Source: Erinaceus europaeus
Taxonomy: Eukaryota > Chordata > Mammalia > Eulipotyphla > Erinaceidae
Length of the DNA: 64,000 nucleotides
Assembly: GCF_950295315.1 (NCBI RefSeq)
Contig: NC_080177.1
Span: forward strand, 78,213,096 to 78,277,095
Direction: 5' to 3'
Shown here: positions 43,415-53,611 of the stretch, piece after piece
Layout: each line of letters begins with the position of its first letter
How positions within the stretch are numbered: the stretch's first letter is position 1
Made by a program: the position numbers and the translations under genes
Notes under the pieces: model-generated
The model's input: only the letters and a program-made list of their open reading frames with translations
Database searches by the model: none
Told to the model about the DNA's origin: nothing

Positions 43415-44499
43415 CATTATGAATGTTTTATGTCTACACTATACAGTGAGCTTTTAAAACGCAAAATCATAATCCGACTGTCCATATTTTTAGACCTGTA
43501 GTATTGGGTATACAATTAAGCGAACTAAAGTCCCTGAATGGGTTCATTACCCCCCCAACCCCCCATAGGGATATTCCAGTGGTTCTACCCTGGTCCCCAT
43601 GGCTAGTCATGTCACTGGTAATCCTGTTCACTAAGTGGTTTTTGCAAGTGCCCCTGCCTCTTCGCTATTCCTACTGGACTTTACTTACAGAACCTGTTCT
43701 TGAAAGATGTTCAAGAAAGATGTTCTTGTAGTGCCAGCCTTCTCTCCAACTTTGGTTCAGGCCAGCGAAAGGAAGCACCAAGTACACTTTTCCCAATCTG
43801 AAAGAGAACATTAAGGGGAGAGAGTCACAGGCTACCAGGGTCAGGACAACAGTTCTAACTGAGACAGAGACAGAGACAGAGAGACAGAGAGACAGAGAGA
43901 AGGGAGAGCAGGGGCAAGTCTGAATAGAGGTGCTTGTTGGGAGACAGTGACTCACAAGCCTCGTCGCTGGCCCTGCCCAGGCTTCCTGTAAGGCACAGGT
44001 GGTGGGCAAGGACCCCCAGGCTCGCCGGCTCTGTGGCCCCTCCAGCCTGCTCCTGTGTAGGCACAGACTTTAGGGGAGGCTGCTCAGCCCTCCCTTTGGC
44101 TCCAGCAAGCTGTTAGCAGCTCACAGAAGTAAGAGATATCCCCTAATCTCTCCTGACAGCAATGGCACTAACGTCACCCCCTAGATAGTCTCTAGAAGAA
44201 ATACTGTATATAATTGGCCGAGAGATATACTGGCAAAGTATCTATATCAACTAAAGGACAATTATTTGTCTCCTATGACAACCTCTATTATAATCATCAA
44301 ATATGTAAAAATAAGTGAAACTTAAGGTTAACTTAGAGCCCACTGAAACTCTAGGTCTCTTCCCTTCCCATCTTGAGGCCAGATCCCATAACCCAATACC
44401 AGTTTGGATACAATAAATGACACTCAATGATTTACCAACTGGGAGAAAATCTAACCTCGACAGATTGAAGAAAGGAATATAAAAGCTGGAAAAGGGGAA
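43415..44499. other. DPF3: Intron sequence, other half of a diverged duplication
   Basis: Includes 43738-43860 (duplicate of 42950-43075), a (GACA)n(GAGA)n run at 43857-43902, and 44150-44499, which may be the 5' extension of the adjoining L1-B. Confidence 0.5.
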
Positions 44500-45505
44500 G
44501 AACTGGCTCACTTTAATGATGGCCTTCTTTGGTCAATACCAAGCCACCCCATCATCTGGGGCTCTAGTCCTTGGATTCCCACATAGATATGATGGGCCTA
44601 GACCTCTAACAGATCCCTCTCTCCACCATCACTGGTCACTTCCAACAGGAACAGCATCATGACAGCAGTAGTAGGGACTCTCCAATGGGAGTCTGGGCCA
44701 GCCTAGTATGCCCCTTGAGGAAGACCTGAGTGAAATGAATGCAGCCTAGAATGTTGCCAGCTGTGGCCATGAACTTCAGGCTCAGACTGACATGGACTCA
44801 GAGGTTATACAGGCTCCTGTGCTATATATGAATAGACATGGGCTGTTGGTCAGACCGATTAAACAGTTCATCGTATTCTTATACTTTCCTCATGTTTGGG
44901 AGCTGCTCTCTGCCCTGGTCCAGCTTTCTAGGCCTGTTCTCAACTCTGACGCCACCTTCCCAGACAATACATTTAGTCCCCCTGCCTGTTAACTTTCAGG
45001 CTCAGGCAAAAATGACTAAAGTCACGGGCCCCTTGGAACATACCTAAACTAGACTTCCAAGCTTCTTCTCATCAGAAGACCCCTCATGTCATCTGCTCTG
45101 TTCCTACCTTTGGATTCCTGATTATTAAGCAATTTGACCCATTTTATATCTTACCACCTTTTAGCCACCAAGTTTCAGGTGCTATCATGACACCAATGAG
45201 AATTCCCTGGGTAGACGACCCCACCAGTGTGTCCTGGAACCTCGCCTCCCCAGAGCCCTATCCCTCTAGGGAAAGATAGAAACAGGCTCGGGGTATGGAT
45301 TGACCTGCCAATGTCCATGTTTAGTGTAGAAGCAATTACAGAAACCAGAACTCTCATTTTCTGCTCTCCATACTCCCAGAAAAATAAAGAACAGGGAAGT
45401 TTCCAGTGGAGGGGATGGGACACGGAACTCTGGTGGAATTGTACCCCTGTTATCTTATAATCTTGTTCATCATTATTAAATCACTAATAAAAAATTTAAA
45501 AATAA
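44500..45505 (+). mobile_element. L1-B 3' tail, long sense copy
   Basis: GAACTGGCTCACTTTAATGA through GATGGGCCTAGACCTCTAAC to TCACTAATAAAAAATTT plus A tail. The best sense reference for this unit; no long reading frame. Confidence 0.85.
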
Positions 45506-45559
45506 ATAAAACAACTGCCTTAAAAATAAAGTGGAAGAAGCTGGCATAGATCTTATTTA

Positions 45560-46214
45560 TTTTTTAATTTTATTAGTGACTTAATACTGACTTACAAAAA
45601 TATAAGATAATAGGGGTATAATTTCATACCATTCCCACCACCAGAATTCTGTATCTCCATTCCCATCATTGGAAGCTACAGCAGTTCTCCCAATGTTCAG
45701 ATATGAGCTAACTATTATTTCAATAATTATCTCTCCGTATCTGTATATATTTGCCCATTTTTCCCCCCATGGTCCCATCTTCTCTTCCCTTTCAATTCAC
45801 ACTTATACCTGTTTCTACATCCAAATATCCCTCCCTTTTTCCTCCTCTCTCTCCAGTTCCTGAAGGAGTTTGGAGTTCAGAGTCCTCTGGTCATCTTCCC
45901 CCTGTCATTTCTCCCTCGCTGGGAGTAAGTGCCAAAATACTTTTTTTTAATTTTATTTTATTTATTTATTAATGAGAAATATAGGAGGAGAGAGAAAGAA
46001 CCAGGCATCACCCTGGTACATGTGCTGCTGGGGATTGAACTCAGGACCTCATGCTTGAGAGTCCGATGCTTTATCCACTGTGCCACCTCCTGGACCACAG
46101 TACCAAAATTTTTTATGGGGAGCAGAGGGTGGGAGTTCTGGCTTCTGTAACTGCTTCTCTGCTGGACATGGGTATTGGCAAGTGAATCTATACCCCTCGC
46201 CTGGGGAAACACTT
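45560..46214 (-). mobile_element. L1-B copy split by a SINE-IV
   Basis: TTATTAGTGACTTAATACTG to AGTGCCAAAATA, then after the SINE-IV it resumes at AGTACCAAAATTTTTTATGG and runs to CAAGTGAATCTATACC. Confidence 0.85.
45940..46098 (-). repeat. SINE-IV inside an L1-B
   Basis: Flanked by AGTGCCAAAATA and AGTACCAAAATT. Contains GGGGATTGAACTCAGGACC and CCACTGTGCCACCTCCTGG. Confidence 0.85.
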
Positions 46215-46216
46215 CC

Positions 46217-46317
46217 TTCCTTCCTTTTTAAAAAATTTCTTTATTGGGGAATAAATGTTTTATAGTCGACAGTAAATACAATAGTTTGTACATGCAAAAC
46301 ATTTCCCACTTTTCCAT
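46217..46317 (-). mobile_element. L1-A 3' tail, about 100 bp
   Basis: TTCTTTATTGGGGAATAAAT to CATTTCCCACTTTTCC. GGGAAACACTT flanks at 46204-46214 and 46318-46328 prove a separate, heavily 5'-truncated insertion. Confidence 0.9.
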
Positions 46318-46565
46318 GGGAAACACTTTCTACTCCAGGTGGTTCATCCATCTGTCTGCAGGCTGCAATCTGTTGTTCCAGCCACTTACCCTGGATGTGG
46401 ACAGGGGGTGGTAGGTGGAGAGTCACCACCTAGAAAACTGTGATCAGGTTGATTCTGGAAAGTTCACTCTGATGTTTCTAGACCAGAAGAGCAGAGCTGG
46501 CTTTGGGATATGGTAATGCTGTATGCTCACTGATACAGCAGAGTGAAGCATGGCAAACAAAGGAG

Positions 46566-46567
<2 letters not shown>

Positions 46568-46607
<40 letters not shown>
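46568..46607 (+). repeat. (TG)20 microsatellite
   Basis: Uninterrupted TG run. Confidence 0.98.
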
Positions 46608-46609
<2 letters not shown>

Positions 46610-46660
46610 GGCAGGGCAGGTGACCTACATTCTGCCTCTGCTGGCTCAAAACTATGCCTC

Positions 46661-47029
46661 TCTGAGTTCCACTGTCCTCTGACCTCACCTCTAGGCTCCA
46701 GAGTCCTCTGACCTCACCTCTGGGCTCCAGAGTCCTCTGACCTCACCTCTGGGCTCCAGTGTCCTCTGACCTCACCTCTGGGCTCCAGAGTCCTCTGACC
46801 TCACCTCTGGGCTCCAGGGTCCTTTGACCTCACCTCTGGGCTCCAGGGTCCTCTGACCTCACCTCTGGGCTCCAGGGTCCTCTGACCTCACCTCTGGGCT
46901 CCAGGGTCCTCTGACCTCACCTCTGCGCTCCAGTGTCCTCTGACCTCACCTCTGGGCTCCAGGGTCCTCTGACCTCACCTCTGGGCTCCAGTGTCCTCTG
47001 ACCTCACCTCTGGGCTCCAGTGTCCTCTG
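46661..47029 (+). repeat. DPF3: Minisatellite, 29-bp unit, about 12.7 copies
   Basis: Unit is TGGGCTCCAGAG followed by TCCTCTGACCTCACCTC. Copies differ at only a few positions (GAG, TGT or GGG after CCA). The array ends 84 bp before exon 3. Each unit carries a TGACCT motif and a CTCCAG acceptor-like end. Confidence 0.97.
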
Positions 47030-47070
47030 CAGTAAATGAATGACACAGGCAGGGTGATTGCTAAGGCTCT

Positions 47071-47113
47071 TCTAACCTGGAGCCTTTAACCTTTCTGCTG
47101 TCTTTGTTCATAG
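47071..47113 (+). promoter_or_regulatory. DPF3: Exon 3 branch point and acceptor
   Basis: TCTAACC (47071) is a good branch-point match. Tract CTTTCTGCTGTCTTTGTTCATAG ends at 47113. Confidence 0.88.
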
Positions 47114-47221
47114 GCCTCGCTCCAGGCCAGCTGTACACATATCCTGCCCGCTGCTGGCGCAAGAAGAGACGATTACACCCACCCGAGGACCCAAAGCTGC
47201 GTCTGCTGGAAATTAAACCTG
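47114..47221 (+). CDS. DPF3: DPF3 exon 3 (BAF45C N-terminal domain)
   Basis: Continues exon 2 exactly: the G left at 21856 plus GC here make glycine, then [14 protein letters not shown], then [15 protein letters not shown] and LEIKP, with one base of the next codon. This is about residues 65-101, the second half of the N-terminal domain. The basic RKKRR run could serve in nuclear import or nucleic-acid contact (inference). [17 protein letters not shown] separates DPF3 from DPF1 (RLNILEDPRLRP) and DPF2 (RAHPPEDPRLSF), as recalled. At 108 bp, phase 1 on both sides, the exon can be skipped without changing the frame. Its donor, CTG|GTCAGT, has C at position +3, weaker than usual. The next exon (VELPLKKDG region) is not in the window. 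Confidence 0.97.
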
Positions 47222-47227
47222 GTCAGT
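47222..47227 (+). promoter_or_regulatory. DPF3: Exon 3 splice donor, non-consensus +3
   Basis: CTG|GTCAGT: GT and the +5 G are present, but +3 is C and the exon side is CTG rather than CAG. Confidence 0.88.
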
Positions 47228-47988
47228 GTGCCCTGGGGCTCAGCTGGACCCCTGTTGGGAGAGGTGGGGAGGGCCAGGCTGGCTCAGGATGTGCCCCTTT
47301 GTCTGTGAGCTGAGTTTTCTGGGAGATTGGATGTGTTTACTTGGGTCTCAAAAGTGCATCTGTTCTCCAGGTTAGATGTGTCCTTGTGTCCACCTGTCTG
47401 TCCTGTCTCCCCTCTGGGAATCTGTACTGTCCTCTAGTCATTCAAGAGAGTAACATAAACAGCCACTGGGGGTGAGGGGGGCAGGGGTGACAGGCCACAG
47501 GATGAAAGAGCTGAAGGAACTTAAGCTGCCATAGTAAAGGCATCTTGTCCCATGGTGTGTTTCTCACGGTCTATGAGCTTCCCGGCGACGCACATGGAAG
47601 GGGCCGATTGCTGCAAACAGTGGCAGCTTGGACTTGGACGTGGGGGACACTGGGCTCAGAATCTGCCTCTAGGTGATGTTGATGGCAGAAGCTGGTTGGT
47701 GTTTTTGACTACTGATCTGGTACCACGCTTCAGACTGGATGCTCACCGTCAGTCTGGCTGGCTGCAGACTGAGTGGTTGCCCTGGGCCCTCAGCTTTAAG
47801 GAAATCTCTGCTTTGGGTGGTGGCAGGGCTGGGATGTGGCAGGGTGAGGGGTGGCCTAATGCTGCTAGGTAGAACCACTCCCACCCACTCAGGGCAGCCC
47901 CCACCTCACTCCTGCCTTTCGACACGTGCTCCTCAGGCTCCTGTTTCTCTGCAGAATCTCTACTTAGAGTAACTTGGAATGTTTTCAT
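47228..47988. other. DPF3: Unique intron sequence after exon 3
   Basis: About 760 bp with no repeat recognised; near-exon splicing elements could lie here. Confidence 0.55.
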
Positions 47989-48004
47989 CCATAGTTTCAT
48001 GTTT

Positions 48005-48322
48005 ATTATTATTTTGTAATTTATTATTATTTTTCTTTTTAAATTTTTTCTCTTTTGTTGCCCTTGTTTTTATCACTGTTGTTATTATGATTGTTGTTAT
48101 TGATGTCATCATTGTTGGATAGGACAGAGAGAAATGGAGAGAAGAGGGGAAGACAAAGAGGGGGAGAGAAAGACAGACACCTGCAGACCTGTTTCACCGC
48201 CTGTGAAGCGACTTCCCTGCAGGTGAAGCGACTTCCCTGCTGGGGGCTCAAATTGGGATCCTTATACCGGTCTTTGCACTTGGCGCCATGTGCTCTTAAC
48301 CCCCTGCACTACCGCCCAACCC
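48005..48322 (-). repeat. SINE-I with 20-bp internal duplication
   Basis: GTGAAGCGACTTCCCTGC occurs twice, 20 bp apart (48203 and 48223), and the second copy replaces the end of the core. TTTCATGTTTAT flanks both sides. Confidence 0.92.
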
Positions 48323-48384
48323 CCCATAATTTCATGTTTATGTCCTTGCTTCAACCCATATTTCACTGGTGCATAAGTTTTATT

Positions 48385-48508
48385 TTCTTTTTTACACTTT
48401 ATTTATTTTTATGAAAGGGAGAGAGAGAGAGAGAGAGAGAAGGAGAGAGACAGGCACCAGATCACCACTTAGCTCAGCTCTGGCTTGTAGTGATGTTGGG
48501 GATTGAAC
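48385..48508 (-). repeat. SINE-IV, head truncated
   Basis: TTATTTTTATGAAAGGGAGA, a GA run, CAGCTCTGGCTTGTAGTGAT and GGGGATTGAAC, then ends. Confidence 0.7.
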
Positions 48509-49249
48509 AGAATTTTTATCCAGCTGGGACAGAAGGGGACTGGATTCTTCAGTGTGTGCCATTCAAGTTGTCAAATGGCCTTGTGCAATTTACAGACCCT
48601 TGCAAACACTCCAGGTGATAATAGGACCCTCACCCCCCCACCACCAGACAGGTCTCCCAGAACAATCCAATCTAACCGAGACATCACACTGGCTGTGTGT
48701 GTCACTGCACATTTTCTAGTAGGTGCATTTAAAGAAGGCAAAGAAGAAACAGGTGAAGTTAATTTTAATCATTGGTTCTGGGTGACCGGCATCTTGGAGC
48801 ACTGCATTTTTTTGCGCTCTTTCTCTGTGGTGTTCCACCGTAGAGTTGACACTTTCAGCCCAGTGCATTGTGGACTCACACCACATTGCAGCTGTGCGAT
48901 TGCCACAGGAGCTGGTGGTGTCTGCAGCGGCTGGCGTGGGGGTAGGCCTGCACTCGGGGGGTGGGAGTCACCCCAGAGAGCATGGTGGACCTGCAGAGTC
49001 TTTCCCCTCAGCCCACGCCTGCTGAATCAGAACCTGCATTTTATCAAAACCCAAGGACTGCGCCCCCAGAATGCATGCTGATGTCTGAGAGACACTGGTG
49101 GTTATGAGCTCACAGGTGGTGAGGCCACAAGCCAGCATGTAATGCCTGTGTATCACCTACATTAGTTTATTAAGTGAAAACAAATTCCCATAAGAAGATT
49201 CCATTTTGGACATGGGGCCTCCCTTCTTCCTTATTCCAGATCCATTGTT
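48509..49249. other. DPF3: Intron sequence without recognised repeat
   Basis: About 740 bp. A 192-codon open frame starts in the SINE and crosses this region, but it has no domain or codon signal. Confidence 0.55.
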
Positions 49250-49456
49250 GTTCTCTCTCTATTTTATTATTATCTTTACTTATTGGATAGCGACAGCCAG
49301 AAATCGAGAGGTTAGGGGGAGACAGAGAGACACCCGGAGCTCTGCTTCATCACTCTCAAAGCTTTCCTCCTGCATGTGGGGTCCTGGGGCTGGAACCCAA
49401 GACCGTGCGTGTTGTAACATGTCTGCTCAACCAGGTATACCGCCACCTGGTCCCTC
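49250..49456 (-). repeat. SINE-II
   Basis: TTATTATTATCTTTACTTAT start, AGCCAGAAATCGAGAGG body, head ending TATACCGCCACCTGGTCC. Confidence 0.9.
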
Positions 49457-49906
49457 AGACCCACCGCTCTTGAACTCTTGGGAGAGGCATGGCTGAGGGC
49501 TGACCCTACCCGCCTCACCCCAACCCACTTTCTGCGTGGCCTGTTGTACTGTCTTCCATTCAGAGCTTTGCAGGTGATGCTGTAGAAAAAGGGTGGGGAG
49601 CAGGGGGAGACTTCCCCTCCGGGGAGGAAGTGCACCTCAGCATGTGTGAGGCCCAGGTTTGGACCCTGACAGTGCTGGGGTCCTCCAAAAGACAGAGAGA
49701 GAGGGAGACTGGCTGCAGGTACTTGCTGGATTGGCTCGTGGGCTTTGAGGGAGGGGTGTCTGACTAATCAGTATCTGCTGCTGGTTGGAAGTTCGAGTCC
49801 CCGCGCCTCTGGGTGTGTTTCCTCACCTGTACTACAGGCGCAGAGCCCCTTGGGGTTCCCAGCTAGCACAGGGGCCTTATGCAATAGCAGCTGCTCTCTT
49901 CTTCAA
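49457..49906. other. DPF3: Intron sequence with old tRNA-like SINE
   Basis: 49604-49720 (AGGAAGTGCACCTCAGCATG, GGCCCAGGTTTGGACCC, then a GA run) resembles an old SINE. The rest is unrecognised. Confidence 0.45.
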
Positions 49907-50197
49907 CTCTTATTTTTAAAAATTATTTATTTATTTATTCCCTTTTGTTGCCTTTGTTTTATTGTTGTAGTTATTATTGTTGTTATTGTTGTTGTTGTTG
50001 GATAGGACAGAGAGAAATGGAGAGAGGAGGGGAAGACAGAGGAGGAGAGAAAGACAGACACCTGCAGACCTGCTTCACAGCCTGTGAAGTGACTCCCCTG
50101 TAGGTGGGGAGCCGGGGGCTTGAGCTGGAATCCTTATGCCGGTCCCTGCGCTTTGCGCCACCTGCGCTTAGCCCGCTGCGCTACCGCCAGACTCCCA
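49907..50197 (-). repeat. SINE-I
   Basis: TTATTTATTTATTCCCTTTT start to GCTACCGCCAGACTCCC. Complete, abutting a SINE-II. Confidence 0.93.
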
Positions 50198-50199
50198 AA

Positions 50200-50418
50200 C
50201 AGATTTTAAAAAAAATATTATCTTGATTTATTGAATAGAGACAACCAGAAGTCAAGAGGAAGGGGGTGATAGAGAGGGAGAGAGACAGAGAGGCACCTGC
50301 AGCCCTGCTTCACCACTCACGAAGCTTCCCCCTGCAGGTGGGGACCAGGGGCTCACACCTGGGTCCTTGTACATTGTAGTGTGTGCGCTCAACCGAGTGT
50401 GCCATCGCCCGGCCCCCT
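50200..50418 (-). repeat. SINE-II
   Basis: TTATCTTGATTTATTGAATA start to GTGTGCCATCGCCCGGCCCC. Confidence 0.9.
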
Positions 50419-51729
50419 CTGAGGAGCAGGATTGTCTTGAGGAATGAGTTTCCTTCTGCACCAGACCCTTCCACGGATAATGAGGCAATGCCGCGAGTAA
50501 TTTATCAAGCCAACACACACTTCATCCCTCTTGTGTGTGTGTGTTCCTGCCCGAGTCCAGTAGAATGTGTTATCCGGCCCTTGGCCTCAGGTCTGTAGAA
50601 CTGAGAGCAGAGCGAGGTCAGGGAAGGATGCCCGAGAAGGCTTAAGGGCAGGGTAGCGGCATCCTGCACTTGTGATTCAGCACCCCAAAGCGCAGAGCTC
50701 GTGTGGGTTGAGTGGACACTGTGGGGGGAACAAGGTAGCTGGATTCTAGCTGTGTAGCTCTTTGTCCCTGTGCTAAATCCCATGCTGATAGTCCCAGCCC
50801 TGCTGTCCTCACCCTGTGCCCTTTGTGGTGAACATGCCAGTCTGCCTGTGTTTCACTACTTGTTGAAAAATAAAAATGTGTCTCTGTGGGGGTGGGACTC
50901 GGCTGAGTGCTGGGGAGAGCTCTTTGGACTCTGAAAGCATTCTGTTCTCAGTGTCCCTGGAGCAGGGTGTTTCTCACGCCTGGAGGTTCCCCCACCCCCA
51001 ATCAGTCTTGCATAAACATCTCACAACCTCCCACTTGCCTGGGCGTCTGAAGGACAACACATACGATGTTATTTCTCTTTGCTGACTGACAGTGAACTTC
51101 AGTGTTCTCCGCGCCCTGCCCTTAGCTGCAGAGGCAAACCCACCGGTGCTTCATGGAACCACCACCGGTACAGCTCACGAAACACGCGGCGACCTGATGG
51201 TCTTTGGACCACCTCCTCCAAAAGGGAGTTCTGTCCTTGTGTGTGGGAAATTGGGCTGGCAGGAGGGAAAGGCAGGTGGACCCACCAGAAGGTCTGGAGC
51301 AGGGCAGATGGTGAACAAAAGCCAGCTGATTAAAACAGAACCAAACCAAATTAAAAACCTTTAACTTTTTTTTTGGAACAGCCTTTTACTTCTGCGTCTC
51401 TGGATTAAATGCTCCTGACAGTCTGTTTTGATCCATGTAAGATCTTCCACCCTAGACCTTTGGGTCCCCACGGTCGAGAATTTATCTTTAGGAATTTCCC
51501 AAGAGCCCCAGGGGTGAAGCCAAGGGAAGACCCCAAAGAAGGGGTGGGGCTTCTGGAACCAGTGCCATGTTGCACCATGCGGACCTGGTGTGCTCAGGCC
51601 AGAAGGGCTCCCACGGCACCTGGGTCTTGTCAGTCCCTTCTGCTCTGGGACACTTAGGGTACAGCACGGTCCATTGCCACCCTTTTAGATTCCAAGGGTA
51701 GCGGAAGGGAAGGCAGCCAAGAACAGATC

Positions 51730-51730
<1 letters not shown>

Positions 51731-51769
<39 letters not shown>
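51731..51769 (+). repeat. (TC)n microsatellite
   Basis: About 19 uninterrupted CT units. Confidence 0.98.
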
Positions 51770-51771
<2 letters not shown>

Positions 51772-52498
51772 CAGCTGCTCAGTGACTGGGGGTGAATGAC
51801 CAGGACAGTCGCCACCCACCACACATTGCTGGAGGCATATGAGCAGTAGGACAGAGCCCAGGTGCCCGAACACAGGGGGTGCCATAGCGACTTACAGCCG
51901 AGCCCCAGGCACTGCAGAGGGTGTCTCTCCAGGGCTGGTCTGGGCTGCAGGGCCTGCTTTGCCTGCATGGGCTGCTGTGCCCACCACCCTGAACTGCCAG
52001 GACTCTACAGATGGGAGCAGGCCGTGGCCAACTTCCCCAGCTTTTGAAAACCCTGCATCTTAATTAGTTCCCTACTGCTTTTGTGCATGGCACACATTTA
52101 ATAGTCTCCAGGCTTCTTCCACCATTTGCTCTCTGATGTTCAGCATGATTTCTCTCCTCTTCAAGCCAGTCCCTCTGACTCCTCCAACACCCTCCCTGTC
52201 CTCCCTGTCCGGGAGCGACTTACACGAAACGCCAATGTGCCAAGCCCATAGGCTGAGATTGATGAGCCTGTCAGCCGGCTCCCTCTGCCCTGCGCCCTCC
52301 CATGCTCCCTGGGGCTCCTCACGGGATGAGCCGGTTGGGGGTGGTGAGACAGGAGGAGGCAAAGAAAGGGACCCGCCAGGTGTGAGCCAGTGGACGACGT
52401 GACCTTCTCCTGGCCCTCTGAGGAGTCTGACTGTGTCCTTCCGAGGGGAAGGACGTTGTGGCTCCCACCCCCATCTGTCAGTGCTTATCTCTCCGCAC

Positions 52499-52514
52499 GG
52501 GGGGGGGGGGGGGG
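52499..52514 (+). repeat. 16-base G run
   Basis: Poly-G between CCGCAC and TTGCCTG; can form a G-quadruplex on the transcribed RNA. Confidence 0.95.
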
Positions 52515-52929
52515 TTGCCTGAGCTTGGTACGGCTGGGAGAATGGATGCCTTCAAGTGCATCAGGGGGAAATGACCAGTCATTTATCTCTTTCCTGCAGT
52601 GTCAGATCCTGCAGCTATCCGTCCTGAAAGTCTGCAGAGGCAGTCTTTCCAGCTCTTGTTGGCCCCATGAGCAGGGGAGTCAGAGCGAGGTGGGCAGGCC
52701 ACTGCAGACCCCCACTTATAGTGACTTGTGCTCCCTCTGCTTCCCTCGCAGCTTTGGGGGAGAATAGGGGGGGTCCGGGAGACCTGCTGGCTTTCCACAG
52801 GACCCGGGGGACTTGGCCTGATTGAGATGGGTGGCAGCTGGAGTTGGCAGGGACAGGTATGGAGGCATAGGCTGCAGGCAGAGGACAGGCCACCAGGCCA
52901 CCACAAGTCCACATCCCTCTCCTTCTCTT

Positions 52930-53109
52930 GAACATATATTTATTTATTTATTATTGGATAGAAACAGAGAAATTTAGAGAGGAGGAGGAGATAGAGAGGG
53001 TTGGAGACAAGAGAGACCCACCTGCAGCCCTGCTCCACCACTCGTGAAGCTTTCCCCCTTCAGGTGGGGCCTTGTGTGTGCTGACCAGCGGTGCCACTGC
53101 ATGGCCCCC
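52930..53109 (-). repeat. SINE-II, head partly deleted
   Basis: TTTATTTATTATTGGATAG start, CTGCTCCACCACTCGTGAAG core. The B-box part is missing between GGTGGGGCC and TTGTGTGTGC. Confidence 0.85.
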
Positions 53110-53227
53110 CTTTCTCTCTCTGCCTGAAGGTGGGTGCCGCAGGGCGGCCCACCAGGGCCAGAGGGGCTTGGCACATAGTAGGTGGACATACACCTTTATT
53201 TAAGAGACAAAGGAGAGAAAAGTGCTT

Positions 53228-53330
53228 TCGGGCTGGGGGCTGCTCAGCAGTAGAGTGAACCCTTGCCCGCTTGAGGCCCTGGGTTCAAACCCTGGGCTGC
53301 ATATGAAACCCAAAGACAAGAGAGAACAGA
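53228..53330 (+). repeat. Old tRNA-like SINE
   Basis: GGGGCTGCTCAGCAGTAGAG (A-box-like) and CCCTGGGTTCAAACCCTGG (B-box-like). Same family as 23713. No tRNA fold. Confidence 0.6.
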
Positions 53331-53611
53331 ACTCCACACGTGGTGGAGAAAGTGGCAAATTGAGAAGGTGTTTGTATGTGCCCTTGGGCTGGGAGAACAA
53401 GAATATCACACCGTCCTGTTCAGTGCACATGAGGTGGCGGGTGGGCCAGAGAGGAGAACCCTATACCAGCACCCAGCCTGGGACGAGGGCACCAACCCGC
53501 ACGGCCGTGCTGCCAGTCTGTGCTTCTCAGTCAGAAAGGTCCTTCCCGGGGCTGAGCACTGTGCTTGGCAGGAGCAGAGCCCCTGTGGATGCCAGGGTTG
53601 CAAGGCAGACC
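53331..53611. other. DPF3: Intron sequence before the minisatellite
   Basis: No repeat recognised. Confidence 0.5.

Larger units (their letters stand above)
21857..47113 (+). other. DPF3: DPF3 intron 2, complete
   Basis: 25,257 bp bounded by GTGAGC and TTCATAG. It splits a glycine codon (phase 1). Its content is listed separately: mostly antisense SINEs and L1 tails, plus repeat-free blocks at 24.5-26 and 38-38.9 kb. Confidence 0.95.
50419..52929. promoter_or_regulatory. DPF3: 2.5-kb SINE-free block, candidate elements
   Basis: The longest SINE- and L1-free stretch in the window. GC-moderate, with some retained CpGs (51110-51200: CCACCGGTGCTTCATGGAAC, ACCACCGGTACAGCTCACG). Contains only a (TC)n and a G run as repeats. 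Candidate regulatory DNA, or simply a region that escaped insertion. Confidence 0.35.

Noticed and set aside
48503..49081. 192-codon open frame
   Set aside because: Starts inside a SINE and has no family match or consistent codon pattern. Chance frame in intron DNA.
51100..51560. Possible next DPF3 exon in intron 3
   Set aside because: No frame resembles the VELPLKKDG segment expected after exon 3, and no phase-1 acceptor with matching coding sequence was seen.
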